A stretch of 64,000 nucleotides of DNA from Mageeibacillus sp. UBA6980 (GCA_002450095.1 DJYK01000019.1:5167-69166); one strand, 5' to 3'; shown: positions 42,725-52,693, numbered from the stretch's first letter. Made by a program: numbers and translations. The notes: generated by a model from the letters alone, not told the origin.

Positions 42725-43900
42725 ATGGCAAAGAAGAAAGAAGTTAATGAGGAGCCTCGCGATAATGTCCTTGACGCTATCAAGATGCTCGCGAAGGAGA
42801 AGGGGATCGACGAAGAGGAGCTTATCAAAGCGGTTGAAGACGGAATCGTTGCCGCATACAGACGTGAGTTCTCGAGCAGTGTTTCCGGCGGCGTTATCGA
42901 GACTGTTGAAGCAGAGATCGATCGTGAGACCGGAGAGATCTATGTTTATCAGTTAAAAGAAGTAGTTGAGGAAGTATTCGATCCTACGAATGAAGTTTCT
43001 TTCGAAGAAGCAAGAAGAGTAGATCCCGATGTTGAGCTCGGTGACTCTCTCGAGTACGGACTCGATGTTAAGGATCTCGGAAGACTCGCTGCCATTTCCG
43101 CCAAGAGCGCTATTTCTCAGAAGGTAAGGACAGCAGAGAATAAGAGGATCAACGATGAGTTCTCCGGCAAGATCGGTGAACTTACGACAGGTACGATCAT
43201 CAGAGCCGACAGACATAACGTGTTTGTAGACATCGGAAATGCCGAGGCGGTCCTTCCCAAGGGCGGTCAGATGAAGGGTGAGAAATACGACAACAATAAG
43301 ACGATGAAGTTCATCGTTCTTAATGTTGAGATGCATAACGACAGACCTTCCATTACTGTATCGAGAACTACCCCCAAGCTCGTAGAGAAGCTCTTCGAGC
43401 TCGAGATCCCGGAGATTAAGTCCGGTGAAGTTATCATCAAGGCTATAGCAAGAGAAGCAGGATCAAGATCCAAGGTCGCGGTATATTCCCGTGACGAGAA
43501 TATCGATGCCAAGGGTTCCTGCGTAGGACCGAGAGGTCAGCGTGTTCAGTCTGTTATGAACGAGCTCGGAAACGAGAAGATCGATATCATCGATTGGAAC
43601 GAAGATCCCGCTCTGTTCATCAGTGAAGCACTGCAGCCTGCAAAGGCAGTAAGAGTAGATATCGAGATCACCACTAAGGAAGACGGTCATGTTGAGCGTA
43701 AAGCCAAGGTCATCGTTCCCGATCAGCAGTTCAATCTCGCTATCGGAAGACTTGGACAGAATGTAAGACTTGCTGCCCGTCTGACAGGTTACACTATCGA
43801 TATCAAGAGAGAGTCGGAAGATGCTTCCGAGGCAACGAAGTCTGTTATCGACAAGTTTACCGTCGCAGAACAGGAAGAGGGAGAAACGTCTGAAGAATGA
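42725..43900 (+). CDS. nusA: Transcription elongation/termination factor NusA
   Basis: 391 aa from ATG 42725, after GGAGGTATATAAA. The N-terminal RNA polymerase-binding domain comes first, an S1 domain around TTGTIIRADRHNVFVDIG, then two KH domains. KH signatures are GSRSKVAVYS and DAKGSCVGPRGQRVQSV. NusA can regulate its own operon, which is of interest given the terminator in the leader. The end overlaps ylxR by ATGA. Length is usual for Firmicutes. Confidence 0.95.
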   Translation: MAKKKEVNEEPRDNVLDAIKMLAKEKGIDEEELIKAVEDGIVAAYRREFSSSVSGGVIETVEAEIDRETGEIYVYQLKEVVEEVFDPTNEVSFEEARRVDPDVELGDSLEYGLDVKDLGRLAAISAKSAISQKVRTAENKRINDEFSGKIGELTTGTIIRADRHNVFVDIGNAEAVLPKGGQMKGEKYDNNKTMKFIVLNVEMHNDRPSITVSRTTPKLVEKLFELEIPEIKSGEVIIKAIAREAGSRSKVAVYSRDENIDAKGSCVGPRGQRVQSVMNELGNEKIDIIDWNEDPALFISEALQPAKAVRVDIEITTKEDGHVERKAKVIVPDQQFNLAIGRLGQNVRLAARLTGYTIDIKRESEDASEATKSVIDKFTVAEQEEGETSEE

Positions 43901-44184
43901 GCAATCAGTCTCCAAAGAAGCAACCGCAGAGGATGTGTGTAAGCTGCAGGACCAGACGCGATAAGAAAGATCTGGTGCGCGTGACGCTCGGCGAAGACGG
44001 GAACCTGATCGTGGATCCGACGGGCAAGCATCCCGGAAGAGGTGCATATCTTTGTAAGAACGAGGATTGTATCAAGACCGAACTCAAGGCGCAGAGGATT
44101 TCCAAAGGACTTAATGCTCATACTGACGGAAAGTCCCTGGAACAGATTGCAAAGGAGATACTGGAGCTTTGCGGGACGAACTAG
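43897..44184 (+). CDS. ylxR: YlxR / RnpM RNA-binding protein (DUF448)
   Basis: 95 aa. The family motif RMCVSCRTRRDKKDLVRV is at the N-terminus, followed by PGRGAYLCKNEDC. In B. subtilis the orthologue (RnpM) binds RNase P RNA and lowers its activity. It overlaps nusA by 4 bp and the next gene by 16 bp. Confidence 0.92.
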   Translation: MSNQSPKKQPQRMCVSCRTRRDKKDLVRVTLGEDGNLIVDPTGKHPGRGAYLCKNEDCIKTELKAQRISKGLNAHTDGKSLEQIAKEILELCGTN

Positions 44185-44492
44185 GTATTTTGAGATTCCT
44201 GGGACTTGCCTCCAAAGCGGGGAAGGTCATATCCGGTTACGATCAGGTGGAAGCCTGTCTTAACAAAGGGAATGCGAAGCTGTTGATCATATCGACGGAT
44301 ATATCGAAGAATACTTTGTCACGGATCCTCGATATAGCCGAGAGGTTGGATGATCGTATGCCGCCGGCATACAGTTTCTCGACCAAGTTCGAACTCGGAA
44401 GAGCGATCGGCAGACCGGACAGAGCTTTGGTAGCGGTTACGGATACGGGGTTTGCAGACAGATTGTCAGCGTTGCTTCAAATGGAAGATTAA
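44169..44492 (+). CDS. ylxQ: L7Ae/L30e-family ribosomal protein-like YlxQ
   Basis: 107 aa, TTG start overlapping ylxR by 16 bp. The frame has no ATG near its start, and GGAG sites precede the TTG. It shows LGLASKAGKVISGYDQVE, then LLIISTDISKNTLSRI, as in the K-turn-binding L7Ae family. The position between ylxR and infB is conserved in Firmicutes. Confidence 0.9.
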   Translation: MRDELGILRFLGLASKAGKVISGYDQVEACLNKGNAKLLIISTDISKNTLSRILDIAERLDDRMPPAYSFSTKFELGRAIGRPDRALVAVTDTGFADRLSALLQMED

Positions 44493-44510
44493 TTAGGAGG
44501 ATATTCATTA

Positions 44511-47297
44511 ATGAGTGAGAATTCCGATAAGGATAATAAGCTGCAGGTAACAAGTAAGGGTGTTTCCGGCACAAAAGAATTACGTGTAAGACGTATTCAT
44601 AAGAAGAAGGCGGATCCTGCCGCGGAAGCCTCTGAGGCTCCCAAGGCTTCTGAGGCCGCATCTTCAAAGGAAGCTGCTAAGGTTGTTAAGCCTTCAGAGA
44701 AGGTTGAGAAGAAAGCGCCTTCCAAAGAGAAAGAGGAGACCAAGAGCACTGAGCCAAAGCCGACCGTAAAGGGGACTGTTAAGACTTCCAAAGCGGCTTC
44801 GGCCGAGGAGGTCGAGCCTAAGGAGCAGAAGGCGAAGGTAAGTGAGCCCGTAAAGGAAGCGGAAAAGCCGGCACCTGCGCCTAAGGCGGAAGAGAAGCCT
44901 TCCAAGAAGGAAACGGCAGACGTTGCCAAGGAAGAGAAGGCCGAGAAGAAGGCTGAGCCCGAGAAGAAGGAAGCAGGTAAGGCTGAGACTAAAGCGGCCG
45001 CTCCTTCCATCGACAGGACCAAGATCTCCTCTGCCGTCGTCGCCATGCCCGAGACCGTAAGAACTTCTACGATCATTCCGGAGAAAAGATACGGAAACAG
45101 GAACGGCGGCTACCAGGGTTCAGGATACAGAAACGGACAGGGCGGTCAGAACAGAGGCCCGAGACCTCAGGGTCAGGGCGGATTCAGACAGGGCGGTCCC
45201 GGTAAGCCTGCCGGCGGATTCGGTAAGGATAAGGACGAGGAGGGCGGTAACAGCCATCCTTCGGCAAGAAGGGCTCCGAAGCCTAAGAATGATGCTCCGA
45301 TAGAAGAGGTTAAGAAGAGCAGGACATCCTATGCCGAGAAGTCCGCTTTCGATAAGAAGCACGACGACAGAGATCGTGACAGACAGGGTAATAACGGCGA
45401 CAGACGTCTCAAGAACAGAGGCAGTCAGTTCGGCGGACGTATGTCTTCCGGCGATGAGGAGTATGATGATTATTCATACGGCAGAAAGAAAAAGAAGAAG
45501 AATTCTTATGATGATTCCGCTTCTGTCGAGCAGACGATCACGGAGATCCAGATCCCTGCATTCATTACGGTTAAGGATTTCGCGGAAGGTATCGGCAAGA
45601 AGTCATCCGATGTCATCAAGGAACTCATGGTCAAACTCGGCGTAATGGCTACCATCAACCAGGAACTCGATTTTGATACCGCATGCCTTCTCGCTGACGG
45701 CTTCGGGATCAATGCGACACTTCTCGAAGAGAAGACTGAAGAGGATATCCTCATTGATGACGATGACGATAAGATCACGGAGAATATGGAGACAAGACCT
45801 CCTGTAGTCGTAGTTATGGGTCACGTTGACCATGGTAAGACATCACTCCTTGATAAGATCAGAGCATCATCCGTAGCATCGGGTGAGGCCGGCGGTATCA
45901 CGCAGAAGATCGGTGCTTATACCGTAAGAGTCAAGGGCAGACAGATCACATTCCTCGATACACCGGGTCACGAAGCGTTTACCACGATGAGAGCCAGAGG
46001 TGCTCAGGTAACGGATATCGCTATCCTCGTTGTCGCTGCCGATGACGGTGTCATGCCTCAGACTATCGAGGCTATCAACCACGCGAAAGCTGCCGGAACG
46101 GAAATAATCGTTGCCATCAACAAGATAGATAAGCCCGGTGCCAATCCCGATAAGGTAAAGCAGGAGCTCACACAGTATGAACTCATTCCCGAGGAGTGGG
46201 GCGGTTCCACTATCATGGTACCCGTATCCGCTAAGCAGGGGATCGGTATAGATGATCTTCTCGAGAACGTTCTCCTTGTAGCGGATGTTCTCGAATTGAA
46301 GGCTGATCCCAAGCGTCAGGCTAAGGGTACGGTCATCGAGGCTCAGCTCGATAAGAGCAGAGGTCCTGTAGCAACCGTCCTTGTTCAGAGAGGTACTCTG
46401 AAGCAGGGTGATTCGGTCGTTTGCGGCGCTATGATCGGTAATATCAGAGCCATGTATGACGACAAGGGCGATACCATCAAGAAGGCAGGTCCTTCCATTC
46501 CTTGTGAGATCTTAGGTCTTCCCGAGGTTCCTTCGGCAGGTGAGACTCTCTACGCCGTTAAGGATGAGAAGATGGCAAGACAGCTTGTCGAGAAGAGAAA
46601 GATCAAGCAGCGTGAGGAGCATATCAGAAAGAGCTCCAGAATGAGCCTTGAGAATCTGGCGGCACAGATGGCCGAGGGTAATGTAAAAGACCTCAACCTC
46701 ATCGTTAAGGCTGATATCCAGGGTTCTGTCGAGGCTGTTACCCAGTCCTTCGAGAAGCTTTCGAATGAAGAAGTCCGCGTTAAGGTTATCCACGGTGCGG
46801 TCGGTGCGATCAACGAGTCGGATATCGTCCTCGCTGATGTATCGAATGCCATCATCATCGGATTTAACGTTCGTCCCAATGCCATCATTACCGAGAAGGC
46901 TAAGGAGACAGGCGTAGATATCAGGCTCTATGATGTTATCTATAAGGCAACCGAAGATATAGAGAAGGCCATGAAGGGTATGCTCGAGCCTACGTTCGAA
47001 GAGGTTGTCTTAGGTCATGCCGAGATCCGTGAACTGTTCAAGGTAAGCGGTGTAGGTACGATCGGAGGATGTTATGTAACAGACGGTAAGATCGTCCGTA
47101 ACTGCGGCGTAAGGATCCTTAGAAACGACATCGTTATCCACACCGGTGAACTCGCGTCACTCCAGAGACTTAAGGATTCCGTAAAGGAAGTACAGTCAGG
47201 ATTCGAGTGCGGTCTCTCCGTTGCCAACTATAACGATATCAAGGTCGGAGATATCATCGAGGCGTTTACGAGCCAAGAGGTAGAAAGAGATGCGTAG
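44511..47297 (+). CDS. infB: Translation initiation factor IF-2
   Basis: 928 aa GTPase that places initiator tRNA on the 30S subunit. The first ~330 residues are low-complexity: Lys/Ala/Glu/Pro-rich, then a Gly/Arg/Gln-rich stretch (e.g. RNGGYQGSGYRNGQGGQNRG, split). The G domain has GHVDHGKTS (~437), DTPGHEAF and NKIDKPGA. Domains II to IV follow. The long N-terminal arm is at the upper end for the family. The ribosome site is AGGAGG. Confidence 0.96.
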   Translation: MSENSDKDNKLQVTSKGVSGTKELRVRRIHKKKADPAAEASEAPKASEAASSKEAAKVVKPSEKVEKKAPSKEKEETKSTEPKPTVKGTVKTSKAASAEEVEPKEQKAKVSEPVKEAEKPAPAPKAEEKPSKKETADVAKEEKAEKKAEPEKKEAGKAETKAAAPSIDRTKISSAVVAMPETVRTSTIIPEKRYGNRNGGYQGSGYRNGQGGQNRGPRPQGQGGFRQGGPGKPAGGFGKDKDEEGGNSHPSARRAPKPKNDAPIEEVKKSRTSYAEKSAFDKKHDDRDRDRQGNNGDRRLKNRGSQFGGRMSSGDEEYDDYSYGRKKKKKNSYDDSASVEQTITEIQIPAFITVKDFAEGIGKKSSDVIKELMVKLGVMATINQELDFDTACLLADGFGINATLLEEKTEEDILIDDDDDKITENMETRPPVVVVMGHVDHGKTSLLDKIRASSVASGEAGGITQKIGAYTVRVKGRQITFLDTPGHEAFTTMRARGAQVTDIAILVVAADDGVMPQTIEAINHAKAAGTEIIVAINKIDKPGANPDKVKQELTQYELIPEEWGGSTIMVPVSAKQGIGIDDLLENVLLVADVLELKADPKRQAKGTVIEAQLDKSRGPVATVLVQRGTLKQGDSVVCGAMIGNIRAMYDDKGDTIKKAGPSIPCEILGLPEVPSAGETLYAVKDEKMARQLVEKRKIKQREEHIRKSSRMSLENLAAQMAEGNVKDLNLIVKADIQGSVEAVTQSFEKLSNEEVRVKVIHGAVGAINESDIVLADVSNAIIIGFNVRPNAIITEKAKETGVDIRLYDVIYKATEDIEKAMKGMLEPTFEEVVLGHAEIRELFKVSGVGTIGGCYVTDGKIVRNCGVRILRNDIVIHTGELASLQRLKDSVKEVQSGFECGLSVANYNDIKVGDIIEAFTSQEVERDA

Positions 47298-47700
47298 AAA
47301 CAGGGCCGAGATAGTCGGCGATGAGATGAGAAAGGTCATGCAGGATATCATAAGCAATGAGCTTAAAGATCCGAGAGTACCTTTGCTTACATCGGTCACG
47401 CAGGTTAAGATGACCCGCGATCTGTCTCATGCGACTGTTTTTGTGTCGGTGTTCGGAACTGATCAAGATAAGAAGGAGGCCCTTGACGCCATTGAAGGCG
47501 CCACGGGCTTTATCCGCTTTCAGATGTGTAAGAGGATCAATTTAAGGCTCGCTCCCGAGCTTCATTTCAAATTGGATAATACACTTGATGAAGCGATGAG
47601 GATGGACGCTCTGATCGATAAGGCATTGGCAGATGATAAGGCCAAGAGGGAAGAACTCGGTATCGAAGAAGAGGATACCGATAGTAAGGACGAAGAGTGA
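47290..47700 (+). CDS. rbfA: Ribosome-binding factor A
   Basis: 136 aa KH-like protein that acts in 16S rRNA and 30S maturation. RRNRAEIVGDEMRKVMQDII, split as RRNRAEIVGD and MRKVMQDII, with VTQVKMTRDLSHATVFVSV and INLRLAPELHFKLDNTLDE are typical. It overlaps infB by 8 bp. The C-terminus is acidic. Confidence 0.94.
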   Translation: MRRNRAEIVGDEMRKVMQDIISNELKDPRVPLLTSVTQVKMTRDLSHATVFVSVFGTDQDKKEALDAIEGATGFIRFQMCKRINLRLAPELHFKLDNTLDEAMRMDALIDKALADDKAKREELGIEEEDTDSKDEE

Positions 47701-48752
47701 TGAAGAGTATCTATCTTGAAGGTGCTTCAAGAATGGCAGGTCTCATTATCGATGAGGCCGAGAAGCTTCGTAAAAGCGACGGTGCAGTTCTGGTCTTTCC
47801 TCATAAGAGCGTAGACGGTGACTGCATCGGTTCTTCATGTGCGTTAGCATCGGTCTTCAGAAGTCTCGGGGCAAACGCATGGGTATGCATGCCCGAGAAG
47901 ATCCCGAACAACATGTCTTTCCTCGGTGTTGACGATCTGCTGTTCTATCCTCCTGAAGGTTTTCTTCAGGGCGATATGCTCGTAAACGGCAAGCACTACG
48001 AGACGGCTTTCTCGGTGGACTGCACCGAGGGACACCGCATGGGAGCAAACGGCAAGATCTTCGAGTATTACGAGGATGCTTACGACATTGACCATCACGA
48101 GGTAACACATCTTTCCGATCCTCTTAAATGGATCGAACCCAAGGCGTCTTCGGCATGTGAGATGGTCTTTTACGTGATATCGCAGATAGCAAAGATCAAG
48201 GGCGTCGAGCTCTCTTTGTTGATGGATCAAAGATGTGCCGGATGTCTTATGGCGGGTATCGTAACAGATACCGGAAGGTTTACTTATACCAATACCAGAC
48301 CGGAGACACTCGAGACAGCAGGTGTCCTCATGGAGCACGGCGGAGACATTACCAAAGTCTGCTATAACCTTTTTGATATGAAGACTCCCGAGGAGTTTGC
48401 CATATCGAGTGCAGCCTGCTCATCCGCGATGTTTTACTGTAACGGCAGGCTTGCCATAGTCAAAGTCCCGCAACGGATGTTTAAGCAGTATAACGCGGGT
48501 TCCGATGATATCTCCGATGTCGTATCGAGACTGCGTGATATCGGCGGCGTCGAATTCGCCTGTGTTCTCCGTGAGACTGAAAACGGCACAGTACGCGGCA
48601 ACTTAAGATCGAAGACCGAGTTTGACTGCTCGGAGTTTGCAGAAAGATTCGGCGGCGGCGGACACAAACGAGCGGCCGGGTTTACCGTTGAAGGTATCGA
48701 TATAGATGAACTTTGTGATCAGATCATAAGAGAGGCATCGGCATTCTTATGA
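47700..48752 (+). CDS. nrnA: NrnA-type DHH phosphoesterase (oligoribonuclease/pAp phosphatase)
   Basis: 350 aa from ATG 47700, overlapping the rbfA stop by one base (TGATG). The DHH domain has HKSVDGDCIGSS, DCTEG and DIDHHEVTH. The DHHA1 domain ends with RFGGGGHKRAAGF. NrnA digests short RNAs and removes the 3' phosphate of pAp. The position after rbfA is the usual one in Firmicutes. Confidence 0.93.
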   Translation: MKSIYLEGASRMAGLIIDEAEKLRKSDGAVLVFPHKSVDGDCIGSSCALASVFRSLGANAWVCMPEKIPNNMSFLGVDDLLFYPPEGFLQGDMLVNGKHYETAFSVDCTEGHRMGANGKIFEYYEDAYDIDHHEVTHLSDPLKWIEPKASSACEMVFYVISQIAKIKGVELSLLMDQRCAGCLMAGIVTDTGRFTYTNTRPETLETAGVLMEHGGDITKVCYNLFDMKTPEEFAISSAACSSAMFYCNGRLAIVKVPQRMFKQYNAGSDDISDVVSRLRDIGGVEFACVLRETENGTVRGNLRSKTEFDCSEFAERFGGGGHKRAAGFTVEGIDIDELCDQIIREASAFL

Positions 48753-49651
48753 GTCATGACGGCATAATCCTTCTCGATAAGAAGAAGGGTATTACTTCAA
48801 TGGCTTCGGATAATTTCATTAAGAAGCTTATGGGTACGCGTAAGGCCGGTCACAGCGGTACGCTCGATCCTTTCGCGACGGGGCTTCTTCCCGTATTTAC
48901 GGGAAATGCCCTCAAAGTCATGCGCTATACCGATGATTACGATAAGGCATACGACTGCACTGCCGTATTCGGACAAAGGACCTCGACGATGGATCCGGAA
49001 GGGGAGGTTATCGCTTCTTCGGTCCTTTACGGATCTTCCGATGAATTCGCTTCGATAAGGGATTCTTTTGATAAGCTTTCAAAGATCACATCCCAGGTAC
49101 CGCCGAAGTTCTCGGCCAAGAAGATCGACGGGCGCAAAGCATATGATCTGGCAAGATCCGGCGCAGATATTCAGATGCCTTCTCACAAAGTTAAGATCCA
49201 TTCGCTCGATATCACGGATATGAGCTTTGAAGACGGGAAGATATATGTCGATCTTCACGTATCATGCTCCAAGGGAACATACATCAGATCCCTGTGCGAT
49301 GACGCCGGCGAGATGACCGGATTTCACGCTTATGCTCTTGAGTTGAGAAGAACGAATGCGGGTCCGTTTGACATAAAAGATGCGCATACCGAAGAGGAGC
49401 TTCTCAAGATGGCGTCGGATGAGGATTATTCATTCGTTAGACCGAGGGAAGAAGCGGTGGCGGGACTTCCCCGTATAAGTCTCGATAAGGATCAGTACGC
49501 CGACATCAAGCTCGGTAAGAAGATCTCATCCGGTCCTTTCGGTGATCTTGAAGACGGAGTTCGCGTGTCTTCCTGGCATGAAGGGGAACTTATCGCCGTT
49601 CTATACAGGGAAGGGGACATAATGAGGATAGAAAGGATGCTCTCGATTTGA
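48749..49651 (+). CDS. truB: tRNA pseudouridine-55 synthase
   Basis: 300 aa. The catalytic Asp is Asp40 in GHSGTLDPFATGLLPV. Other conserved parts are KAYDCTAVFGQRTSTMD, PPKFSAKKIDGRKAYDLAR and CSKGTYIRSLCDDAG. It modifies U55 of the T arm of tRNAs. It overlaps nrnA by 4 bp. Confidence 0.95.
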   Translation: MSHDGIILLDKKKGITSMASDNFIKKLMGTRKAGHSGTLDPFATGLLPVFTGNALKVMRYTDDYDKAYDCTAVFGQRTSTMDPEGEVIASSVLYGSSDEFASIRDSFDKLSKITSQVPPKFSAKKIDGRKAYDLARSGADIQMPSHKVKIHSLDITDMSFEDGKIYVDLHVSCSKGTYIRSLCDDAGEMTGFHAYALELRRTNAGPFDIKDAHTEEELLKMASDEDYSFVRPREEAVAGLPRISLDKDQYADIKLGKKISSGPFGDLEDGVRVSSWHEGELIAVLYREGDIMRIERMLSI

Positions 49652-50598
49652 CAGGCGATATCACGACGATCTTTTATCCGGATACCCTGCCGTACTCCCA
49701 CAAGGGACGTGCCGTCGCGCTCGGCTTTTTTGACGGGATACATCTGGGGCATAAGCAGATAATAAGGAAGACCGTAAAGGAAGCGTGCCTTCAGGACCTT
49801 ACTTCCACGGTCATAACTTTCACCAATTTCCGTAAAGGGGAGAATGGGCTTCTGACGACTGTTGAGGAGAAGCGCGAGATCCTCTCGGGACTTGGCGTGG
49901 ATGAACTTCTGGTGCTTGATTTTGACGAAGTGAAGAACATGAGCGCCGAAGATTTTCTTAATGAGATCATTAAGGTGAAGCTCTCCGCGAGATCGTTGTT
50001 CGCAGGTTCGGATTACAGGTTCGGGAAGAACGCTTCCGGGGATGCGGCCATGCTTCAAAGATTCGGTGATGAGACCTCGACGGAAGTTACGATCTTCGAG
50101 CCTGTCGGGTTCGGGGAGCAGAACAGGCGTCTGTCTTCGACCTGGTTAAGGGAAGCGGTCAATGATGCTGACATGGAGCTTTACAGTTCTCTTACAGGCG
50201 GGACGAATTTCTCATATCAGGGCAAGGTCCTGCACGGAAAGGAGCTCGGACGCCGTATGGGCACTCCGACTGCCAATATAGAAGTCCCCGAGGAGAAGAT
50301 AAAGGCCAGGTTCGGTGTATATGTATCAAGGATCATACTCGGATCGAGGAAACTTTACGGCGTGACCAATGTCGGCTTAAGGCCTTCGGTCGATGATGGG
50401 GGAACTGTCAACGCCGAGACATTCATATTTGATTTTGACGATGACATCTACGGCGCGCGCATCAAGGTCGAGCTTCTGGGATTTATACGACCGGAGGTCA
50501 GATTCGATTCAATTGAGGCATTATCGAGGCAGATCGCTTCAGATAAGGAAAGTGCAAAGACATGGCTTGTAAAAAGGGGTATAATCAACCGCATATGA
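49648..50598 (+). CDS. ribF: Bifunctional riboflavin kinase / FAD synthetase
   Basis: 316 aa, TTG start overlapping the truB stop by 4 bp. No ATG is available near the family start. The FAD synthetase half has GFFDGIHLGHKQI and the later SSTWLREAV. The kinase half begins after KELGRRMGTPTANIE. It makes FMN and FAD, relevant to the Rnf-like and flavoprotein genes here. A TATAAT at its 3' end (50582-50587) may help drive lgt. Confidence 0.95.
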   Translation: MTGDITTIFYPDTLPYSHKGRAVALGFFDGIHLGHKQIIRKTVKEACLQDLTSTVITFTNFRKGENGLLTTVEEKREILSGLGVDELLVLDFDEVKNMSAEDFLNEIIKVKLSARSLFAGSDYRFGKNASGDAAMLQRFGDETSTEVTIFEPVGFGEQNRRLSSTWLREAVNDADMELYSSLTGGTNFSYQGKVLHGKELGRRMGTPTANIEVPEEKIKARFGVYVSRIILGSRKLYGVTNVGLRPSVDDGGTVNAETFIFDFDDDIYGARIKVELLGFIRPEVRFDSIEALSRQIASDKESAKTWLVKRGIINRI

Positions 50599-50610
50599 TG
50601 AGGTGCTTAT

Positions 50611-51498
50611 ATGTGTATGAGTGAAGTCAGGTTTCCTTTTATCGGTCTGACGTTTGATGTGGATCCGGTCGCATTCTCGATCGGTTCATTTCCTATCTAT
50701 TGGTATGGTCTTCTGATCGGCCTCGCAATGTTCCTTTGCGGTTTCATTGCGGTAAGACAGAGCAAAGCCAACAGATTCTCGGAGGACATCGTATATGATG
50801 TTCTGCTCGTATGCCTTCCTTCGGCGATAGTCGGTGCAAGGCTCTACTATGTTATCTTCAACTGGGATTACTATTCGGGCGATATAAGGCGTATCTTTGA
50901 TACCCGTTCGGGAGGACTTGCCGTATACGGCGGTATAATTGCCGCAGTATTGGGATGCTTTATACTCACCAAGGTCAGGAAGATCCCTTTCTCCACCGTT
51001 CTCGATTACTGTATCGTTTATATCCCTCTGGGGCAGGCGATAGGACGCTGGGGCAACTTCTTCAACGAGGAAGCCTTCGGAACGACTACGACACTTCCGT
51101 GGGGAATGACATCCGAGAAGATCAGTTCTTATCTTGACAGATACTGTCCGAATCTCGATCCTTCGATGCCGGTACATCCGACTTTCCTCTATGAATCCTT
51201 ATGTACGCTCACGATATTCATTATCCTTCTGATCGTAAGAGAGGCGAGCACAAGACGCTTTGACGTAACCGCCTGTTATATGATCCTTTACGGGATCATA
51301 AGGTTCTTCATAGAAGGACTTCGCACGGATTCGCTTTATATCGGGAACACAACGATAAGGACTTCCCAGGCGCTGTCGCTCGTGCTCGTGTTTGCGGGTC
51401 TTGTGATCGTGATCATATCTCATTACAAAGAGTGGGAGAGACTTCCTCTGCCGGAATCGGCTTTTAAGGAAAATACAGCATCTTCAAAGAAAGCTTGA
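50611..51498 (+). CDS. lgt: Prolipoprotein diacylglyceryl transferase
   Basis: 295 aa polytopic membrane enzyme that lipidates the lipobox Cys of prolipoproteins. It shows YWYGLLIGLA, GARLYYVIFNWDYY, SGGLAVYGG and GRWGNFFNEEAFG. The normal HGG has become YGG (GLAVYGG), as in other Lgt. The ATGs at 50611 and 50617 are both possible. Several lipoproteins in this window are its likely substrates. Confidence 0.95.
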   Translation: MCMSEVRFPFIGLTFDVDPVAFSIGSFPIYWYGLLIGLAMFLCGFIAVRQSKANRFSEDIVYDVLLVCLPSAIVGARLYYVIFNWDYYSGDIRRIFDTRSGGLAVYGGIIAAVLGCFILTKVRKIPFSTVLDYCIVYIPLGQAIGRWGNFFNEEAFGTTTTLPWGMTSEKISSYLDRYCPNLDPSMPVHPTFLYESLCTLTIFIILLIVREASTRRFDVTACYMILYGIIRFFIEGLRTDSLYIGNTTIRTSQALSLVLVFAGLVIVIISHYKEWERLPLPESAFKENTASSKKA

Positions 51499-51499
51499 T

Positions 51500-52624
51500 A
51501 TGCCGGGTAAATCAGGAATAGAGAAACTTCGCAATACGCAATACTTCAGAAAGGTCGACTACTATCTCATAGTACCGATCTTTCTGATAACCGTTATAGG
51601 CATATATGTACTCAATCAGGTACTTAAGGACGGATTCGAAGCGTATCCGAATAATCTTTACAGGCAGATAGGCGCTGCCGTTGTGGGAATGGCTATTACT
51701 GCCTTTCTGTGCGTCATGGACACACAGATACTTCGAGTGTTCGGCTGGGCTGTATACGGAGTCTCACTTTTCCTGTTGCTTCTGATTCCAATCGACGGCT
51801 ATGACCTCACTTGGAAGTGGGGAGCGGATTCGTGGCTCAATCTTCCGGTCATCGGTAATTTCCAGCCTTCGGAGCTTATGAAGATCGGACTCGCCATGGC
51901 GGCTGCCGATATCTTCGAGAGGATACAGAATAAGACGGTGTCGCTCATCAAAGGGCTCGGACTTCTGGCTCTGACGTATGCGCCGCCGATGCTTCTTATT
52001 CTGAGCCAGCCCGACTTCGGAACAGCGATGGTTATCGTTTTCTCGTTCGTCTGCATAGTCTTCGTCTGGGGATTGAAATACAGATACTTCCTGCTCGCAG
52101 CCTCGGGCATCATCGTTATCGGCGTGCCCTTCGTATGGAATTTCTATCTTAAGGATTATCAGAAGAAGAGGATACTTTCTCTTGTGTTCGAGGGAACGGA
52201 TCCCGAATCCGAATGGAACCTCGTCCAGTCGAAAGCGGCGATTGCTTCGGGAGGTCTTTCCGGCAACCATACCGGCATCCTCGTAACGGTTCCGGTTAAA
52301 GAGAGTGACTTTATCTATTCCGCCACATCGGAGCACTTGGGATTTATCGGTACGACGGCACTCATTATCCTTGCTTTCTTCTTCTTGTGCAGATGTCTTT
52401 ATGTTGCCGCCCATGCGTCCCGTCCCGCATATTCTTTTATGATCGTCGGACTTGCGGCTTCATTCGCTTTTCACTATATCGAGAATATGGGTATGGCAGT
52501 AGGACTTCTTCCCATAACGGGAATCCCGCTTCCTTTTGTAAGCTACGGAGGAACCGCCATGCTCGTTAACTTTATATCTTTCGGGGTAATACTCAATATT
52601 TCCATGGAACTTAAATCGTCCTGA
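51500..52624 (+). CDS. rodA: RodA-type peptidoglycan glycosyltransferase (SEDS family)
   Basis: 374 aa with about ten membrane segments. The conserved SEDS parts are WLNLPVIGNFQPSELMKIG, SQPDFGTAMV and KESDFIYSATSEHLGFIG (split), with FHYIENMGMAVGLLPITGIP near the end. It polymerises lateral wall peptidoglycan. A short leader separates it from lgt (1 bp). It is probably RodA rather than FtsW, given the IENMGM region and context. Confidence 0.92.
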   Translation: MPGKSGIEKLRNTQYFRKVDYYLIVPIFLITVIGIYVLNQVLKDGFEAYPNNLYRQIGAAVVGMAITAFLCVMDTQILRVFGWAVYGVSLFLLLLIPIDGYDLTWKWGADSWLNLPVIGNFQPSELMKIGLAMAAADIFERIQNKTVSLIKGLGLLALTYAPPMLLILSQPDFGTAMVIVFSFVCIVFVWGLKYRYFLLAASGIIVIGVPFVWNFYLKDYQKKRILSLVFEGTDPESEWNLVQSKAAIASGGLSGNHTGILVTVPVKESDFIYSATSEHLGFIGTTALIILAFFFLCRCLYVAAHASRPAYSFMIVGLAASFAFHYIENMGMAVGLLPITGIPLPFVSYGGTAMLVNFISFGVILNISMELKSS

Positions 52625-52660
52625 CGGCAGGCGGCTTTGTCGCATTGTTGCTTTTTGTTC

Positions 52661-52693
52661 AGTATTGCACAATGTATAATACTGTGCTATATT
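52661..52693 (+). promoter_or_regulatory. PadR-type operator inside the padR promoter
   Basis: TTGCAC (52665-52670), 17 bp, TATATT (52688-52693). The spacer is flanked by GCACA (52667-52671) and TGTGC (52683-52687); AGTATT (52661-52666) and AATACT (52678-52683) form a second inverted repeat. Repressor binding here would block the polymerase, fitting autoregulation. Confidence 0.65.

Noticed and set aside
44597..45076. 159-codon minus-strand frame opposite infB
   Set aside because: Composition is the reverse complement of a Lys/Ala/Glu-rich arm; infB is certain on the other strand.
47697..47699. GTG start for nrnA
   Set aside because: The ATG at 47700 directly follows and overlaps the rbfA stop by one base, a better coupling.
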